Assembly (NCBI GenBank): GCA_036494465.1
Contig: DASXOJ010000237.1
Location: 1-64,000, forward strand
Direction of reading: 5' to 3'
Length of the DNA stretch: 64,000 nt
From: CAJCJE01 sp036494465
GTDB taxonomy: Bacteria; Actinomycetota; Actinomycetes; Mycobacteriales; Pseudonocardiaceae
This document shows positions 16,752 to 26,404 of the stretch, piece after piece. The notes below the pieces were generated by a model. That model worked only from the letters and a program-made list of their open reading frames with translations, had not been told where the DNA came from and searched no databases. Position 1 is the first letter of the stretch, and each line of letters begins with the position of its first letter. The position numbers and the translations under genes were made by a program.

Positions 16752-19043
16752 GTGGACACGACATCCGAACCGGGATTCGCCGGGCCGGAAATCCCTGGGT
16801 ACCGGCTGCTCGGCTCGATGTCCCGGACGCCGATGAGCGAGGTCTACCGGGCGCAGGAGCTCGCCTGGCCGGGCCGGGTCGTCGCGTTGAAGGTGTTGCC
16901 GACGTTCGGCGCCCGGCCCGCGTCGGCCGACCGGTTCCGGCGAGAGATCCGGATCGCCAAGGAGCTCAACCACCCGAACATCGTCGAAACCTACGACTCG
17001 GGCGAGACCGCGGATCACCACTACTTCGCGATGCGTTTCGTCGAAGGTCGTGACCTGGGGAAACTGCTGATCGAGGACGGTCCGCTGCCGGTCGACCGGG
17101 CCATCGACGTCGGCTACCAGGTCGCGGGCGCGCTGGACGTCGCGCACGCGCGCAGGTTGGTGCACCGCGACGTCAAACCGGGCAACATCCTCATCGACGA
17201 CGCTTCCGGCCAGGTGTTTCTCTGCGACTTCGGCATCGCCAAGGACCTGCTCGCGCCCGCGATCACCCGCGACTCGCCGCCCTTCACCCCGCTCTACGCG
17301 GCACCAGAGCAGCAGACCGGGCAGGTCGTCGACCACCGCGCGGACGTGTACGCCCTGGCCGGTGTCCTCTACGCCGGCCTGACCGGACGCGCGCCGTTCG
17401 AGGACCGCGCGGAGACCAGGGAGGTGCTCGCCGCCCAGCGCAGGGCCGCGCCGCCCCGGGTCACCGCGCAGCGGCCCGACCTGCCCGCGGGAGTCGACGA
17501 CGTGCTGGCGATCGGCCTGGCCAAGCGGCCCGCCGATCGCTACGACAACTGCACCGACCTGGTCGACGATCTGGTCGCGGTCGTGCACGGCGGCCAACGG
17601 GTACGGCGGCGCAGGCCGATCAGGCCGTTGGCGCGCGGGCGGGTCGCGATTCTCGGCGCGGTGGTCGTGGTCGCGGCGGGGGTGCTGGCGATCGTGCAGC
17701 CGTGGCAGAGTTCGGCCGCCGTCGATCTCGGGTGGGTCCCTGCCGCGTTGCGCCCGTCGTGTGCGGTGGGCGGTTCGGTGCCGAACGCGGCGGCGACGGC
17801 CACCTGCCAGGTAGGGGCCACGAGTGTCGTGTTGGGACAGTTCAGCGCGGAGAACGCGTTGACTGCTGCCTATGGGCGAGCCGTTTCCGATTCGGGAGTC
17901 GCGCGGGACACCGGGGACTGCACGGCCGGCAGCAGATCGGAGAGCCGCTATCCGGGGACTGGCACGGAAGTGGGGCGGGTGGTGTGCTCGATCTCCAACG
18001 GCGCCACCAGTTCCGTGGTGTGGACCGACACCGCCAGCCGTGTGCTGGGCCGGGCTTCGGCTCCGGTGAACGACGACGCGACGGTGCGGGGGGAGTGGGC
18101 GCAGTGGGTTGGTATCGCTGCGTTTCCGACCGCCGCCGAGCGCGATCTGGTGAACCTGGCGGGGGAGCAGGGGTGCAAGCGGACGGCGGCCAGCACGCTC
18201 GACGGTTATGTCGGGGTGCTCGCGGCACTGGACTGCACGCCCAACGGATCCGGGGCGAGCGCGGAGACCTACGTGCGGTTCGGCGCGATCGGCAATCTGC
18301 GCGCCGCCTTCGACGGGGACGCCGGCAAGGCGAAGGAACCGTCCGGAGTGGACTGTTCGCAGGGGAAGGCGCCGGGGTTCCTGGGGAACCAGCGGTTCGA
18401 TCTGCGCAGCGTCTTCATCGGCGGGTTGCAGTGCCATCCCGGCCTGAACAGCAGTCTCGACCTGGAGTGGAGCGTGGAACCGCTGCTGGTGCTTGGCAAG
18501 GCGACCGGGCCCGACCCGGTCGGGCTGGCGAACTGGTGGCAGTCCAACTACGGCCCGCCGACCGGCGCGATCGTCGCTGCCCTCAACAAACAGGACAGCC
18601 CGCCGTTCCCGACCGCGCGGGAAAGTGCGCTGCTCGCGCACATCCCGGCGATCAGCCGCAACAACTGCATCCGGCCATCGGCCGACCAGGCCCGGACCAA
18701 CGTCGGCAACTACCAGGTCGTCGGCGTGGTCTGCGGGCCGACCAGTGGGGCGCCGATCATCTTCTACTACCAGTTCGCCGACGACACCGCGATGAACGCC
18801 TCCTACGGAGTGCCGCAGGAGAACGCCTACGACTGCACGACCTTGCCGAGCGCGTTCGACGGCGAGCACGCGTACAACCGGGGCGGGCAGACCGGCCGGT
18901 TGCAGTGCGGCAGCGACGACAACAGCCCGAACAAGGATCTGGTGTGGACCGACGACCAGTTGGCCATCGAGGCGTTCGCGTTCCAGGGGCACGATCCGAC
19001 CGCGATGATCGACTGGTGGCGCGACGACGCAGGCCCGGTCTGA
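16752..19043 (+). CDS. Receptor Ser/Thr protein kinase with three four-cysteine extracellular repeats
   Basis: A 763-residue membrane kinase. Kinase domain about residues 17-280: VVALKVLP (Lys47), catalytic loop HRDVKPGNIL (from 138), CDFGIAKDLL, and YAAPEQQTGQ. The glycine-rich loop is degenerate (LGSMSRTPMSEV, lacking the second and third Gly). One transmembrane helix at about 299-320 (ILGAVVVVAAGVLAIV) separates a roughly 440-residue extracellular part made of three tandem modules of about 150 residues, each with four Cys and ending in a Trp-rich stretch (WAQWVG, ANWWQSNYGP, IDWWRDDAGP). This is a novel-looking sensor region rather than PASTA repeats. GTG 16752 follows GGGGGAG. The FHA-HTH protein downstream (19646) is a plausible phospho-partner. 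Confidence 0.9.
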   Translation: MDTTSEPGFAGPEIPGYRLLGSMSRTPMSEVYRAQELAWPGRVVALKVLPTFGARPASADRFRREIRIAKELNHPNIVETYDSGETADHHYFAMRFVEGRDLGKLLIEDGPLPVDRAIDVGYQVAGALDVAHARRLVHRDVKPGNILIDDASGQVFLCDFGIAKDLLAPAITRDSPPFTPLYAAPEQQTGQVVDHRADVYALAGVLYAGLTGRAPFEDRAETREVLAAQRRAAPPRVTAQRPDLPAGVDDVLAIGLAKRPADRYDNCTDLVDDLVAVVHGGQRVRRRRPIRPLARGRVAILGAVVVVAAGVLAIVQPWQSSAAVDLGWVPAALRPSCAVGGSVPNAAATATCQVGATSVVLGQFSAENALTAAYGRAVSDSGVARDTGDCTAGSRSESRYPGTGTEVGRVVCSISNGATSSVVWTDTASRVLGRASAPVNDDATVRGEWAQWVGIAAFPTAAERDLVNLAGEQGCKRTAASTLDGYVGVLAALDCTPNGSGASAETYVRFGAIGNLRAAFDGDAGKAKEPSGVDCSQGKAPGFLGNQRFDLRSVFIGGLQCHPGLNSSLDLEWSVEPLLVLGKATGPDPVGLANWWQSNYGPPTGAIVAALNKQDSPPFPTARESALLAHIPAISRNNCIRPSADQARTNVGNYQVVGVVCGPTSGAPIIFYYQFADDTAMNASYGVPQENAYDCTTLPSAFDGEHAYNRGGQTGRLQCGSDDNSPNKDLVWTDDQLAIEAFAFQGHDPTAMIDWWRDDAGPV

Positions 19044-19108
19044 GCCCCAGCAGTAAGCGCGCGGCCGCGCGCGATCGGGCCGCGCGGTTGGTTGGGGCCA
19101 CGGCCGGA

Positions 19109-19564
19109 TCAGCCTGGGAAGTCGCCGTCGAGTTGTGCTGTTCCGCTGCCGCCGGAGGTCGAACCGTTGCTGCTGCCCACCGTCTGACCGTCCAGGTCGG
19201 CGTCGATCACCACGCTGCCGTCGCGGTAGTCGAGGTCGACCTCGTAGTTGTGGTGCGCGCCGTCGGCGGGGATGGTCAGGCTCTGGTGCCAGGGCAGCGG
19301 GGTCGCGGCCAGGGTCGTGTTCTGGCCGTCGATCGTGTAGCGGATCGCGGTGATCTTGGCGTTGCCGGTCGCACTGAACTGCATGATGTGCGGCTGCCGG
19401 GTCTGCGGCGCGGACAACGTGCTCGGCGCGGTCGTTGTCGTCGTCGTGGCCTTGGTTGGCGGGGGAGACGACGGGTTCGCGCTGCCGCAACCGGCGAGCG
19501 ACGCGATTCCGAACGCGCCTGCGGCCAGCACGATTCCGGCGCGGTGAAGTTCACGGTGCGGCAT
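19109..19564 (-). CDS. Secreted lipoprotein, MmpS-like
   Basis: A 151-residue probable lipoprotein. An n-region with His/Arg and a hydrophobic core lead to the lipobox SLAGC, so Cys25 would be lipidated and the protein held on the outer face of the membrane. A Ser/Thr/Pro-rich linker (about 27-48) precedes a small beta-rich domain with ITAIRYTIDGQNTTL and HNYEVDLDYRDGSVVIDADL, resembling the MmpS/transport-accessory fold. ATG 19564 gives a normal signal peptide. It converges with the kinase gene (65 bp gap) and is divergent from the FHA gene (81 bp). Confidence 0.75.
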   Translation of the reverse strand: MPHRELHRAGIVLAAGAFGIASLAGCGSANPSSPPPTKATTTTTTAPSTLSAPQTRQPHIMQFSATGNAKITAIRYTIDGQNTTLAATPLPWHQSLTIPADGAHHNYEVDLDYRDGSVVIDADLDGQTVGSSNGSTSGGSGTAQLDGDFPG

Positions 19565-19645
19565 GTCCGAACTGTATCGATTGGCACCGGGGACCACTCC
19601 CCGTTCGGTCAGGTCACAATCATCATCGAACCCGAGGAGGCGATC

Positions 19646-20383
19646 GTGACCGTCACTACGTTGCGCAGGCCCAGCAGCGGCACCCTGTCCGTGCAGGCGG
19701 TCAGCGGTGGCGTCATCGCGGAACCCGAGGAGGGCGCGAGCGTCAAGTTCGGGCGGCACCAGGAGGCCGTGGACGTCGGGGTCGGCATGGACGACGACCA
19801 GGTCAGCAGGCAGCACGGCCTGATCGTGCTGCGCAGGGGCACCTGGTGGCTGAGCAACACCGGCCGGGGACCGATCGAGCTGCCGCAGTCGCGGTGGCTG
19901 CGGCCGAGCGAGGAGCCGATCCCGTTGGCCGGTGGCTACACCACATTGCACGTGCTCGGTTCGCGCGAGCGGGATCACCTGGTCGAGCTGTACGTGGCCG
20001 GTGTGGACGGGCTGGCGCCGTTGATCCGGCACAGCAGCGTGACTCGGCCGACCAGGGCGTGGGACCTGAACCCGGACGAGCGGCTGGCGCTGGTCGCGCT
20101 CGGCCAGCGTTACCTGCTCAACGATCCGGGGCCGCAGCCGTTGACCCACCAGCAGGTCACCGATGTGCTGGTGGAACTGCGGCCGGACGCGAAATGGACC
20201 AAGAAGAAGGTCGAGCAGATCGTCGACAAGGTGCGCAAACGTTTGTCAGCGCGCGGGGTGGAAGGTCTGCTGCGCGAGGAGGTCGGTGAGCCGGTCGGCA
20301 ACACGCTCGGCGACAACCTGATCAAGGAACTGCTGCGCTCGATGACGCTCACCCCGAACGATCTGGAACTCGTCGATTTGTAG
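19646..20383 (+). CDS. FHA-domain protein with C-terminal winged-helix-like region
   Basis: A 245-residue cytoplasmic protein. The N-terminal FHA domain (about residues 25-105) shows the core SVKFGRHQEA (Gly-Arg), DQVSRQHGLI (Ser-Arg-His phosphothreonine site) and LSNTGRGPIELP. The C-terminal half (about 145-245) is helical and basic with WTKKKVEQIVDKVRKRL, a bHTH-type arrangement common in actinobacterial FHA-HTH proteins. FHA domains bind phosphothreonine, so a partner kinase is expected; the receptor kinase at 16752 is the obvious candidate. GTG 19646 follows a strong GAGGAGG (19634-19640), five bases upstream. Confidence 0.87.
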   Translation: MTVTTLRRPSSGTLSVQAVSGGVIAEPEEGASVKFGRHQEAVDVGVGMDDDQVSRQHGLIVLRRGTWWLSNTGRGPIELPQSRWLRPSEEPIPLAGGYTTLHVLGSRERDHLVELYVAGVDGLAPLIRHSSVTRPTRAWDLNPDERLALVALGQRYLLNDPGPQPLTHQQVTDVLVELRPDAKWTKKKVEQIVDKVRKRLSARGVEGLLREEVGEPVGNTLGDNLIKELLRSMTLTPNDLELVDL

Positions 20384-20400
20384 TCGTCGAGCAGCGCTGG

Positions 20401-20904
20401 TCAGACCGGACCGGTGCGGCCGGGCGCCATGCTGTCGGCGAGGTAGCCGGTCAGGTCGGCCTCGTCCGGGACGAGCATGTGCCGCACCCAGGCGTCGCGT
20501 TCGTGGCCGAGCGGCGGAAGTTCCCACACACAGCCGATCCAGCGCTGCTTCAGCTCGACGAAGTGCGCCGGATCCGTGTCCGGGCAGCCAAGGAACTCGA
20601 TGCCCGCCGCCGCGCTCGCGCAGTGCAGCACGTTGTCCCACGCCCAGTTGTAGGCGTTGAGGTAGGTCGCGCTCTGGCCCCGGTGCAGGACGATGAACGT
20701 GGCGGGCGGCGTGTCGTCCGGTTCGGGGAACAGGCGCGGCAGGAACTGCTCGGCCGCTGCCTGGATCTCCGGCTCGATCGGCGCGTCGACCGCGTTGACG
20801 TGGTATTTCTTGACCTGGCGACCGGCGATCGTGCTGACCGGGTGGACGGACAGGTATCTCTCCTCGAACGGCATGCGCGCACGGTAAGGCGCGGTAGCTG
20901 ACAT
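20401..20904 (-). CDS. Conserved actinobacterial protein of unknown function
   Basis: A 167-residue soluble protein that I do not recognise by family. It is well codon-biased and has a compact alpha/beta look: YLSVHPVSTIAGRQVKKYHV (about 17-36), FIVLHRGQSATYLNAYNWAW, then WIGCVWELPPLGHERDAWVR and a Pro/Gly-rich tail. Residues HRGQ and WxxxNVLHC-like (WDNVLHCASAA) stand out as conserved-looking polar spots. It faces the truncated LysR gene at 20933 across only 28 bp, an arrangement that suggests this was the LysR target. The start could be ATG 20904 or ATG 20874 (MPFEERY). Confidence 0.6.
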   Translation of the reverse strand: MSATAPYRARMPFEERYLSVHPVSTIAGRQVKKYHVNAVDAPIEPEIQAAAEQFLPRLFPEPDDTPPATFIVLHRGQSATYLNAYNWAWDNVLHCASAAAGIEFLGCPDTDPAHFVELKQRWIGCVWELPPLGHERDAWVRHMLVPDEADLTGYLADSMAPGRTGPV

Positions 20905-20932
20905 CCTCTGTCAGGTACGTCAGCATTGCCGG

Positions 20933-21145
20933 GTGCAACTCGATCTCAACCTGCTCATCGCGCTGGACGCGTTGCTGGACGAGCGCAGCCTCGGCGCGGC
21001 GGCGGATCGGCTGCACTTCTCGCAGACCGCGATGAGCCGGACGCTGGGCCGGATCCGGCGCGCGACCGGGGACGAGATCCTGGTCCGGTCGGGCCGGTCG
21101 ATGCTGCCGACGCCGTATGCCGAGCCACCATCGCCGAGACGCTGA
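20933..21145 (+). pseudogene. Truncated LysR-type regulator (HTH only)
   Basis: A GTG-initiated frame of 70 codons encodes just the LysR winged HTH: LNLLIALDALLDERSLGAAA, RLHFSQTAMSRTLGRIRRA, then VRSGRSMLPTPYAE, where a normal LysR protein has another 200 residues of effector domain. After PTPYAE the frame runs into seven unrelated codons and a stop. In the +1 frame the next bases read ATIAETLTAISR and a stop at 21160-21162, which could be the original C-terminus, pointing to one internal deletion of about 0.6 kb with a frame change. The HTH could still be made and bind DNA but would lack inducer and oligomer domains. The intact start sits 28 bp from the divergent 20401-20904 gene. Confidence 0.75.
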
Positions 21146-21151
21146 CGGCGA

Positions 21152-22287
21152 TCAGTCGTTGAGCAGTTCGGCGATCAGGGGAGTGAGCTGGGCGGTTTCC
21201 AGCAGGAAGGCGTCATGGCCGTAGGGAGAGTCGATGACCTTGGCCGGAGCGGCGGTGGGGATGGCGTCGGCCAGCTGGATCTGTTGGGCGAGCGGGTAGA
21301 GGCGGTCGCTGTTGACGCCCGCGACGAGGGTTTTCGCGCTGATGCGGCGTAGCGCTTCCGTTGTGCCACCACGGTTTCTGCCGATGTCGTGGCTGTCCAT
21401 GGCGCGGACCAGGGTCACGTAGCTGGCCGCGTCGAAGCGACGCACCAGCTTCTCCGCGTGATGGTCCAAATAGGACTCTACGGTGTATCTGCCGTCGCGT
21501 AACGGATCTTCGCCGGTTTGCGGGTCGCGACCGAACCGGGTCACCAGTTCGGTTTCGCTGCGATAGGTGATGTGCGCGATGCGCCGCGCGATACCGAGCC
21601 CGACGTGCGGACCGGCCCCGTCCGGGAGGTCGTGGTAGCCGCCGCCGTGCCAGCCCGGATCGTCCAGAATCACCCGGATCTGCGGCCAGCTCCAGGCGAT
21701 CTGCTCGGCGGAGGACTGCGCGGGCGCGGCGATCACGCCCAGCGCCGCCACCCGGTCCGGATGGGTGACCGCCCATTCCAGCGCGCGCATGCCGCCCATG
21801 GAACCGCCGAGCACACCGGCCCAGGTCCGGATGCCGAGCGCGTCGGCCAGCGCCGCCTCGGCGGCCACCTGGTCGCGGATGGTCAACGCGGGGAACCTGC
21901 TGCCCCAGGGCCTGCCGTCCTCGGCACGCGATGCCGGGCCGGTGCTGCCCTGGCAACCGCCGAGCACGTTCGCGGCGACGATGAAGTGGCGCGCGGGATC
22001 CAGGGCGCGACCGGGGCCGATCAGCGCGTCCCACCAGCCAGCCAGCGGATGACCGGGACCGGCGGGGCCTGCCACATGCGAATCGGCGGTGAGCGCGTGT
22101 TCGATCAGCACCGCGTTGCCGCCGTCCGGCGCGAGGGTGCCCCAGGTTTCGTAGGCAAGGCGGTAGCCGGGTAGCCGCTCGCCTGATTCGAGGGTGAGCC
22201 CGTTGTCCGCGACGAACCAGAGACGGTTGCCGACGGGATCGCCCTCCCGCCACGCACCGGTGGCGGGAGGGCGGTTGATCGTCTGGG

Positions 22288-22291
<4 letters not shown>
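21152..22291 (-). CDS. metX: Homoserine O-acetyltransferase
   Basis: A 379-residue alpha/beta-hydrolase-fold acyltransferase that activates homoserine with acetyl-CoA for methionine synthesis. Signature pieces are HALTADSHVAG, FIVAANVLGGCQGSTGPAS, and the nucleophile elbow GVLGGSMGGMRALEWA (Ser in GGSMGG); the catalytic Asp and His lie in VAGVNSDRLYPL and SPYGHDAFLLE. The GTG start at 22291 overlaps the metY stop as GTGA, so translation is coupled in one metY-metX operon. Length is normal for MetX. Full methionine context (direct sulfhydrylation by MetY) is consistent. Confidence 0.95.
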
Positions 22292-23604
<1,313 letters not shown>

Positions 23605-23628
23605 GAGTCCTCCGCGGGCGGGAAAATG

Positions 23629-23666
23629 GCGGAATTCGGTGAGCTACGGAATTAGGAGAACTCCGC
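23629..23666 (-). promoter_or_regulatory. Stem-loop in the metY leader
   Basis: In the minus-strand RNA GCGGAGUUC (23666-23658) can pair with GAAUUCCGC (23637-23629), nine pairs with one G-U, 25 bases before the metY start. I cannot match it to a known SAM riboswitch class, so attenuation or translational control is only a possibility. Confidence 0.35.
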
Positions 23667-23812
23667 GCTCATGCCGCCAAGCTAGCCGTTCGATCGGCGC
23701 AGCGGTAAGGAGTCCGCTTGGTGGGACGATCGCCGACCGATCGGGTGAACTTGGATCTTCCGCCATTCCCCGTGCTCCGTGAATTAATCGGTGACCGAGT
23801 TTTCATCAATGT

Positions 23813-24319
23813 TCAGAACAGTCGCGGAACGTCGCTTTCCAGATCCAGCAGGGTGCGCTTGGCGGTCAACCCGCCCGCGTACCCGGTGAGCGCGCCGTCC
23901 GCCGCGACCACGCGGTGGCACGGCACGATGATCCACACCGGGTTGCGGCCGAGCGCGGCGCCGACGCCGCGCACGGCCTCGGCGGGCAACCCGAGCGCGG
24001 CGCCGAGCCTGCCGTAACTGGTGGTGCTGCCGTAGCCGACCTCGGCGAGGCCACCGAGCACCTGCCGGTCGAATTCGGACGCGAGCCGCAGGTCGACCGG
24101 AACGGTGAACTCGCGCAGTTCGCCCGCGAAGTACGCATCGAGTTCGCGGGCGGCCTGCGCGCGCCATTCGGCGGCCTCCGCACCGGAGAGGCCGACCTCC
24201 CCGGTGGGCGCGGTGAACGAGCAGCTGACGATGCCTGCGTCGGTGGCGGCGACGGTCAGCGTGCCGATCGGGGTGGTCACGGTGGTCACGGTGGTCAGGT
24301 CGGTCATCGTCATGGTCAT
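23813..24319 (-). CDS. ogt: Methylated-DNA--protein-cysteine S-methyltransferase
   Basis: A 168-residue suicidal DNA-repair protein that moves methyl groups from O6-methylguanine to its own cysteine. The active-site motif PCHRVVAADGALTGYAGG (Cys in PCHRV) and the upstream helix-turn-helix segment TSYGRLGAALGLP and NPVWIIVPCH are intact. Length matches Ogt-type single proteins without the Ada N-terminal domain. The start is ATG 24319; internal ATGs at residues 3 and 5 are possible. It lies downstream of the nitrilase-fold gene on the same strand, 139 bp away, so coexpression is uncertain. Confidence 0.93.
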   Translation of the reverse strand: MTMTMTDLTTVTTVTTPIGTLTVAATDAGIVSCSFTAPTGEVGLSGAEAAEWRAQAARELDAYFAGELREFTVPVDLRLASEFDRQVLGGLAEVGYGSTTSYGRLGAALGLPAEAVRGVGAALGRNPVWIIVPCHRVVAADGALTGYAGGLTAKRTLLDLESDVPRLF

Positions 24320-24355
24320 ACCAGGAGAACACCGGGCGCCGGTGATCGGTTGCGG

Positions 24356-24469
24356 TCAGCGGGTGGGCGAGCGGCCCGCGCAGGTGCGGCCGACGTCGCG
24401 CAACCGGTCGTCGCCGGCCAGCAACGCGCGCAGGATCGCCGGCAACGCCCGCCACAGCTCAGAACGCAT
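24356..24469 (-). CDS. Possible small protein between nitrilase-fold gene and ogt
   Basis: An ATG-started frame of 37 codons (MRSELWRALPAILRALLAGD... ending RSPTR) fills most of the 139-bp gap and overlaps the upstream gene by 11 bp. It has high third-position GC and an amphipathic helix, but it is too short to support by composition alone and I recognise no family. It could be chance. Confidence 0.25.
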   Translation of the reverse strand: MRSELWRALPAILRALLAGDDRLRDVGRTCAGRSPTR

Positions 24470-25430
24470 CGCGTGCGTCGCTGCGCGGATCGGTCACCCG
24501 ATACGCCTCGTAGAGCCCACCGCGCGCGGTGCGGCGCCACGGTCGCGCCGTGAACACCGCGATCTCCGCGCTCGACTCGTCGAGTTCGGCGACGGCCAGA
24601 CCGGATTCGGCGCGGGCCAGCCAGTCGCCCTCCGGCGAGACGATGCCGGCAGCCTCGGGCATGGCGACGCTGACCCAGTAGTTGTTGACCGACGCGTGCG
24701 CCCGTGCCTCGGTGGCGAACGCCTCGTTGCCGGTCGGCGCGCCGGTCGAGGCGAACAGCACTCCGTCGACGCCGAGCTTCTCGTATTCGTCGAACAGTTC
24801 CGGGAAGTGCACCTCCATGCCGAGCAGGCAGCCGAACCGCACGCCGTCCACCTCGAAGGTGACCGGTGCTTTGCCTGGCGTGTATAGGTAGGAGAGCTTG
24901 GTGTTCGACAGCATGCGTTCGTCATAGCGGTTGACGAGTTTTCCGGTGTCGGAAATGACGTAGAGGCTGTTGTGCGGGCGGTGCGGCGCGCTGAGCGAGT
25001 GCACCGAACCGAGCACGGTCCAGATGCCGAGTTCGCCCGCGAGTGCCGCGATGGCGCGGAGTTCCTGGCGCAGCGCGGTCCAGTCGAGCCGGGTCCAGTC
25101 GGCCGGGCCGAGTTCGTCGGGGCCGGTGCTGGACATGGCTCGCTTGTGCGGAATTCCGGTCGCGCACTCCATGAAGTGCACGATCCGCGCGCCGGACGCG
25201 CGAGCTTCGCCCATCAGGTCGCGGATGTTCGCACCAGCGGCACGCAGGGCGGGCGCGGTGAGGTCGTGAGTGGGGTTGGTGGCGGCGACGGCGAGTCGCA
25301 GGTGTTTGGTGTGTGGCACGGCTGCTCCCGGCTCGGTAAGGCGGAAGTGCCGGAGGGCAGTGGTGTAGGACTCGCCGGTTTTGGCCGCGCGGGCGCGCAC
25401 TCGGCGTTTGATGTTCCGGTTCGCTGTCAT
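24459..25430 (-). CDS. Nitrilase-fold protein lacking catalytic Cys and Lys (probable pseudoenzyme)
   Basis: A 323-residue carbon-nitrogen hydrolase-fold protein. Nitrilases use a Glu-Lys-Cys triad. Here the Glu equivalent is present (HFMEC, residue 88), but the Lys position (YxK before the HL motif) reads YDERML, giving Glu171, and the Cys position in the GxxxC(Y/W)(D/E) motif reads GCLLGME, giving Gly204; a Cys lies three residues earlier (201). The HFPELF that follows is normal. The first 30 residues (NIKRRVRARAAKTGESYTTA) are basic and resemble a ribbon-helix-helix-like tag seen on other actinobacterial proteins. ATG 25430 is chosen; ATG 25457 would add nine residues. Confidence 0.72.
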   Translation of the reverse strand: MTANRNIKRRVRARAAKTGESYTTALRHFRLTEPGAAVPHTKHLRLAVAATNPTHDLTAPALRAAGANIRDLMGEARASGARIVHFMECATGIPHKRAMSSTGPDELGPADWTRLDWTALRQELRAIAALAGELGIWTVLGSVHSLSAPHRPHNSLYVISDTGKLVNRYDERMLSNTKLSYLYTPGKAPVTFEVDGVRFGCLLGMEVHFPELFDEYEKLGVDGVLFASTGAPTGNEAFATEARAHASVNNYWVSVAMPEAAGIVSPEGDWLARAESGLAVAELDESSAEIAVFTARPWRRTARGGLYEAYRVTDPRSDARDAF

Positions 25431-25590
25431 CTGGCCTTCCGCGTCCCGGACGTACATCCCCCAGCGACCTCGTACGGGACGGTCGGACCATGATGACGGC
25501 CGAGAGCGGAAGTCCCTTTGCCTCCACGAGCTGATCGGCCGTGCTGGGGACGGCCATCGGAGGTTGGGCGTTGGCCACGCCGAACGCCAT

Positions 25591-25609
25591 GATGCGGCAC
25601 TGCCGCATC
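25591..25609. promoter_or_regulatory. 19-bp palindrome upstream of the nitrilase-fold gene
   Basis: GATGCGGCA (25591-25599), one base, TGCCGCATC (25601-25609): perfect 9-bp arms. It lies 161 bp upstream of the minus-strand start at 25430 and 43 bp past the stop at 25652. A regulator site or a short terminator stem for the 25652 gene are both possible. Confidence 0.45.
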
Positions 25610-25651
25610 CGCGTCAACTCCGTGCGGCGGCGGTCGAAACGCCGTCGCGGG

Positions 25652-26374
25652 TCAGTCGAGGTTCCAGCCCGCCTCGGCGGCATGGGCGTGAAATGCCTGC
25701 CAGGCCTGCCAGACTCGGGTAGCGCCAAATTGAGCGTTGAAGCGCAATACGTCTCGTACGTCGTTCACGGTCGCGCCGCCGCCGAAGGCTCGTTGAACGT
25801 GGATGCGGAAGGTATCGCCCAGGGTTTGGTAGTGGATATCGATACTCATCGTGGCGAAGGCCCTTTCGCGGATGCTGAGGGTGTCCGGACCGGCTGGGGT
25901 GCGCATCCGCGACTGGAGATCGAAGTAGTCCAGGAAGTGCGGGTCCAACTGGATCAGGGTGGCGCGCACGGGGTCCGGCAGCGGCGAGGGCGGCGCGTCC
26001 GGTCCGCTGGTCAGAAGTTCTCCCGGTAGTTCCGCGAGATCCGGCCGCGCAAGGCCCAGAGCGGTTTCCAGCTCGACGAGGCGATCGAATGCGGCCAGCG
26101 CCGTGTGATAGCCGCTGTCGTAGGAGATCAGGCGCAGCAACGCACGCACGTCCTCGGTGGTCACGCCGAGCGGGAGTCCGGCCCGGAGGTGGAGTTCGAA
26201 GGGAAGTCCGAGGGCCTGGGCACAGACGTCGGCAGTCAGGCGCAGGAGCACCTTCTCCCGGTCGGTCAGGCCGGATATCGAATCGGCGTGCCGGGCGGTA
26301 GCCGCGTCCATCTGCGCGAACATCGCATCCAGTGCTGCTACGTCGGTGTCGGCAGGAGGGGTGATTGCGGTCAT
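25652..26374 (-). CDS. Carboxymuconolactone decarboxylase-like protein (two AhpD-type domains)
   Basis: A 240-residue protein with two helical CMD/AhpD-like repeats. The first has SGLTDREKVLLRLTADVCAQ followed by LHLRAGLPLGVTTEDVRALL; the second has LSIRERAFATMSIDIHYQTL and IHVQRAFGGGATVNDVRDVL. CMD repeats normally carry ExxCxxH for decarboxylation or disulfide peroxidase activity; here the Cys is replaced (LTADVC is displaced and the second repeat has no Cys), so redox activity is doubtful. ATG 26374 has GGAG nearby. It is divergent from the TetR at 26457 with strong palindromes between them (26405-26440), so it is the likely target of that repressor. Confidence 0.75.
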   Translation of the reverse strand: MTAITPPADTDVAALDAMFAQMDAATARHADSISGLTDREKVLLRLTADVCAQALGLPFELHLRAGLPLGVTTEDVRALLRLISYDSGYHTALAAFDRLVELETALGLARPDLAELPGELLTSGPDAPPSPLPDPVRATLIQLDPHFLDYFDLQSRMRTPAGPDTLSIRERAFATMSIDIHYQTLGDTFRIHVQRAFGGGATVNDVRDVLRFNAQFGATRVWQAWQAFHAHAAEAGWNLD

Positions 26375-26404
26375 GACGACCACTCCTAACTCTATGAACC
26401 CATG

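Noticed and set aside
16419..19490. 1023-codon minus-strand frame under the kinase gene
   Set aside because: Arg/Gln/His-rich translation with no motifs, opposite a kinase with intact HRD and DFG; a GC-bias shadow.
17702..19645. Long plus-strand frame leading into the FHA gene
   Set aside because: Only the part from GTG 19646 has FHA motifs and a ribosome site; the rest is a shifted frame of the kinase gene and antisense to the lipoprotein.
23605..23720. SAM riboswitch before metY
   Set aside because: I looked for SAM-I, SAM-II and SAM-IV core elements on the minus strand and found only a simple stem; the conserved core bases are absent.
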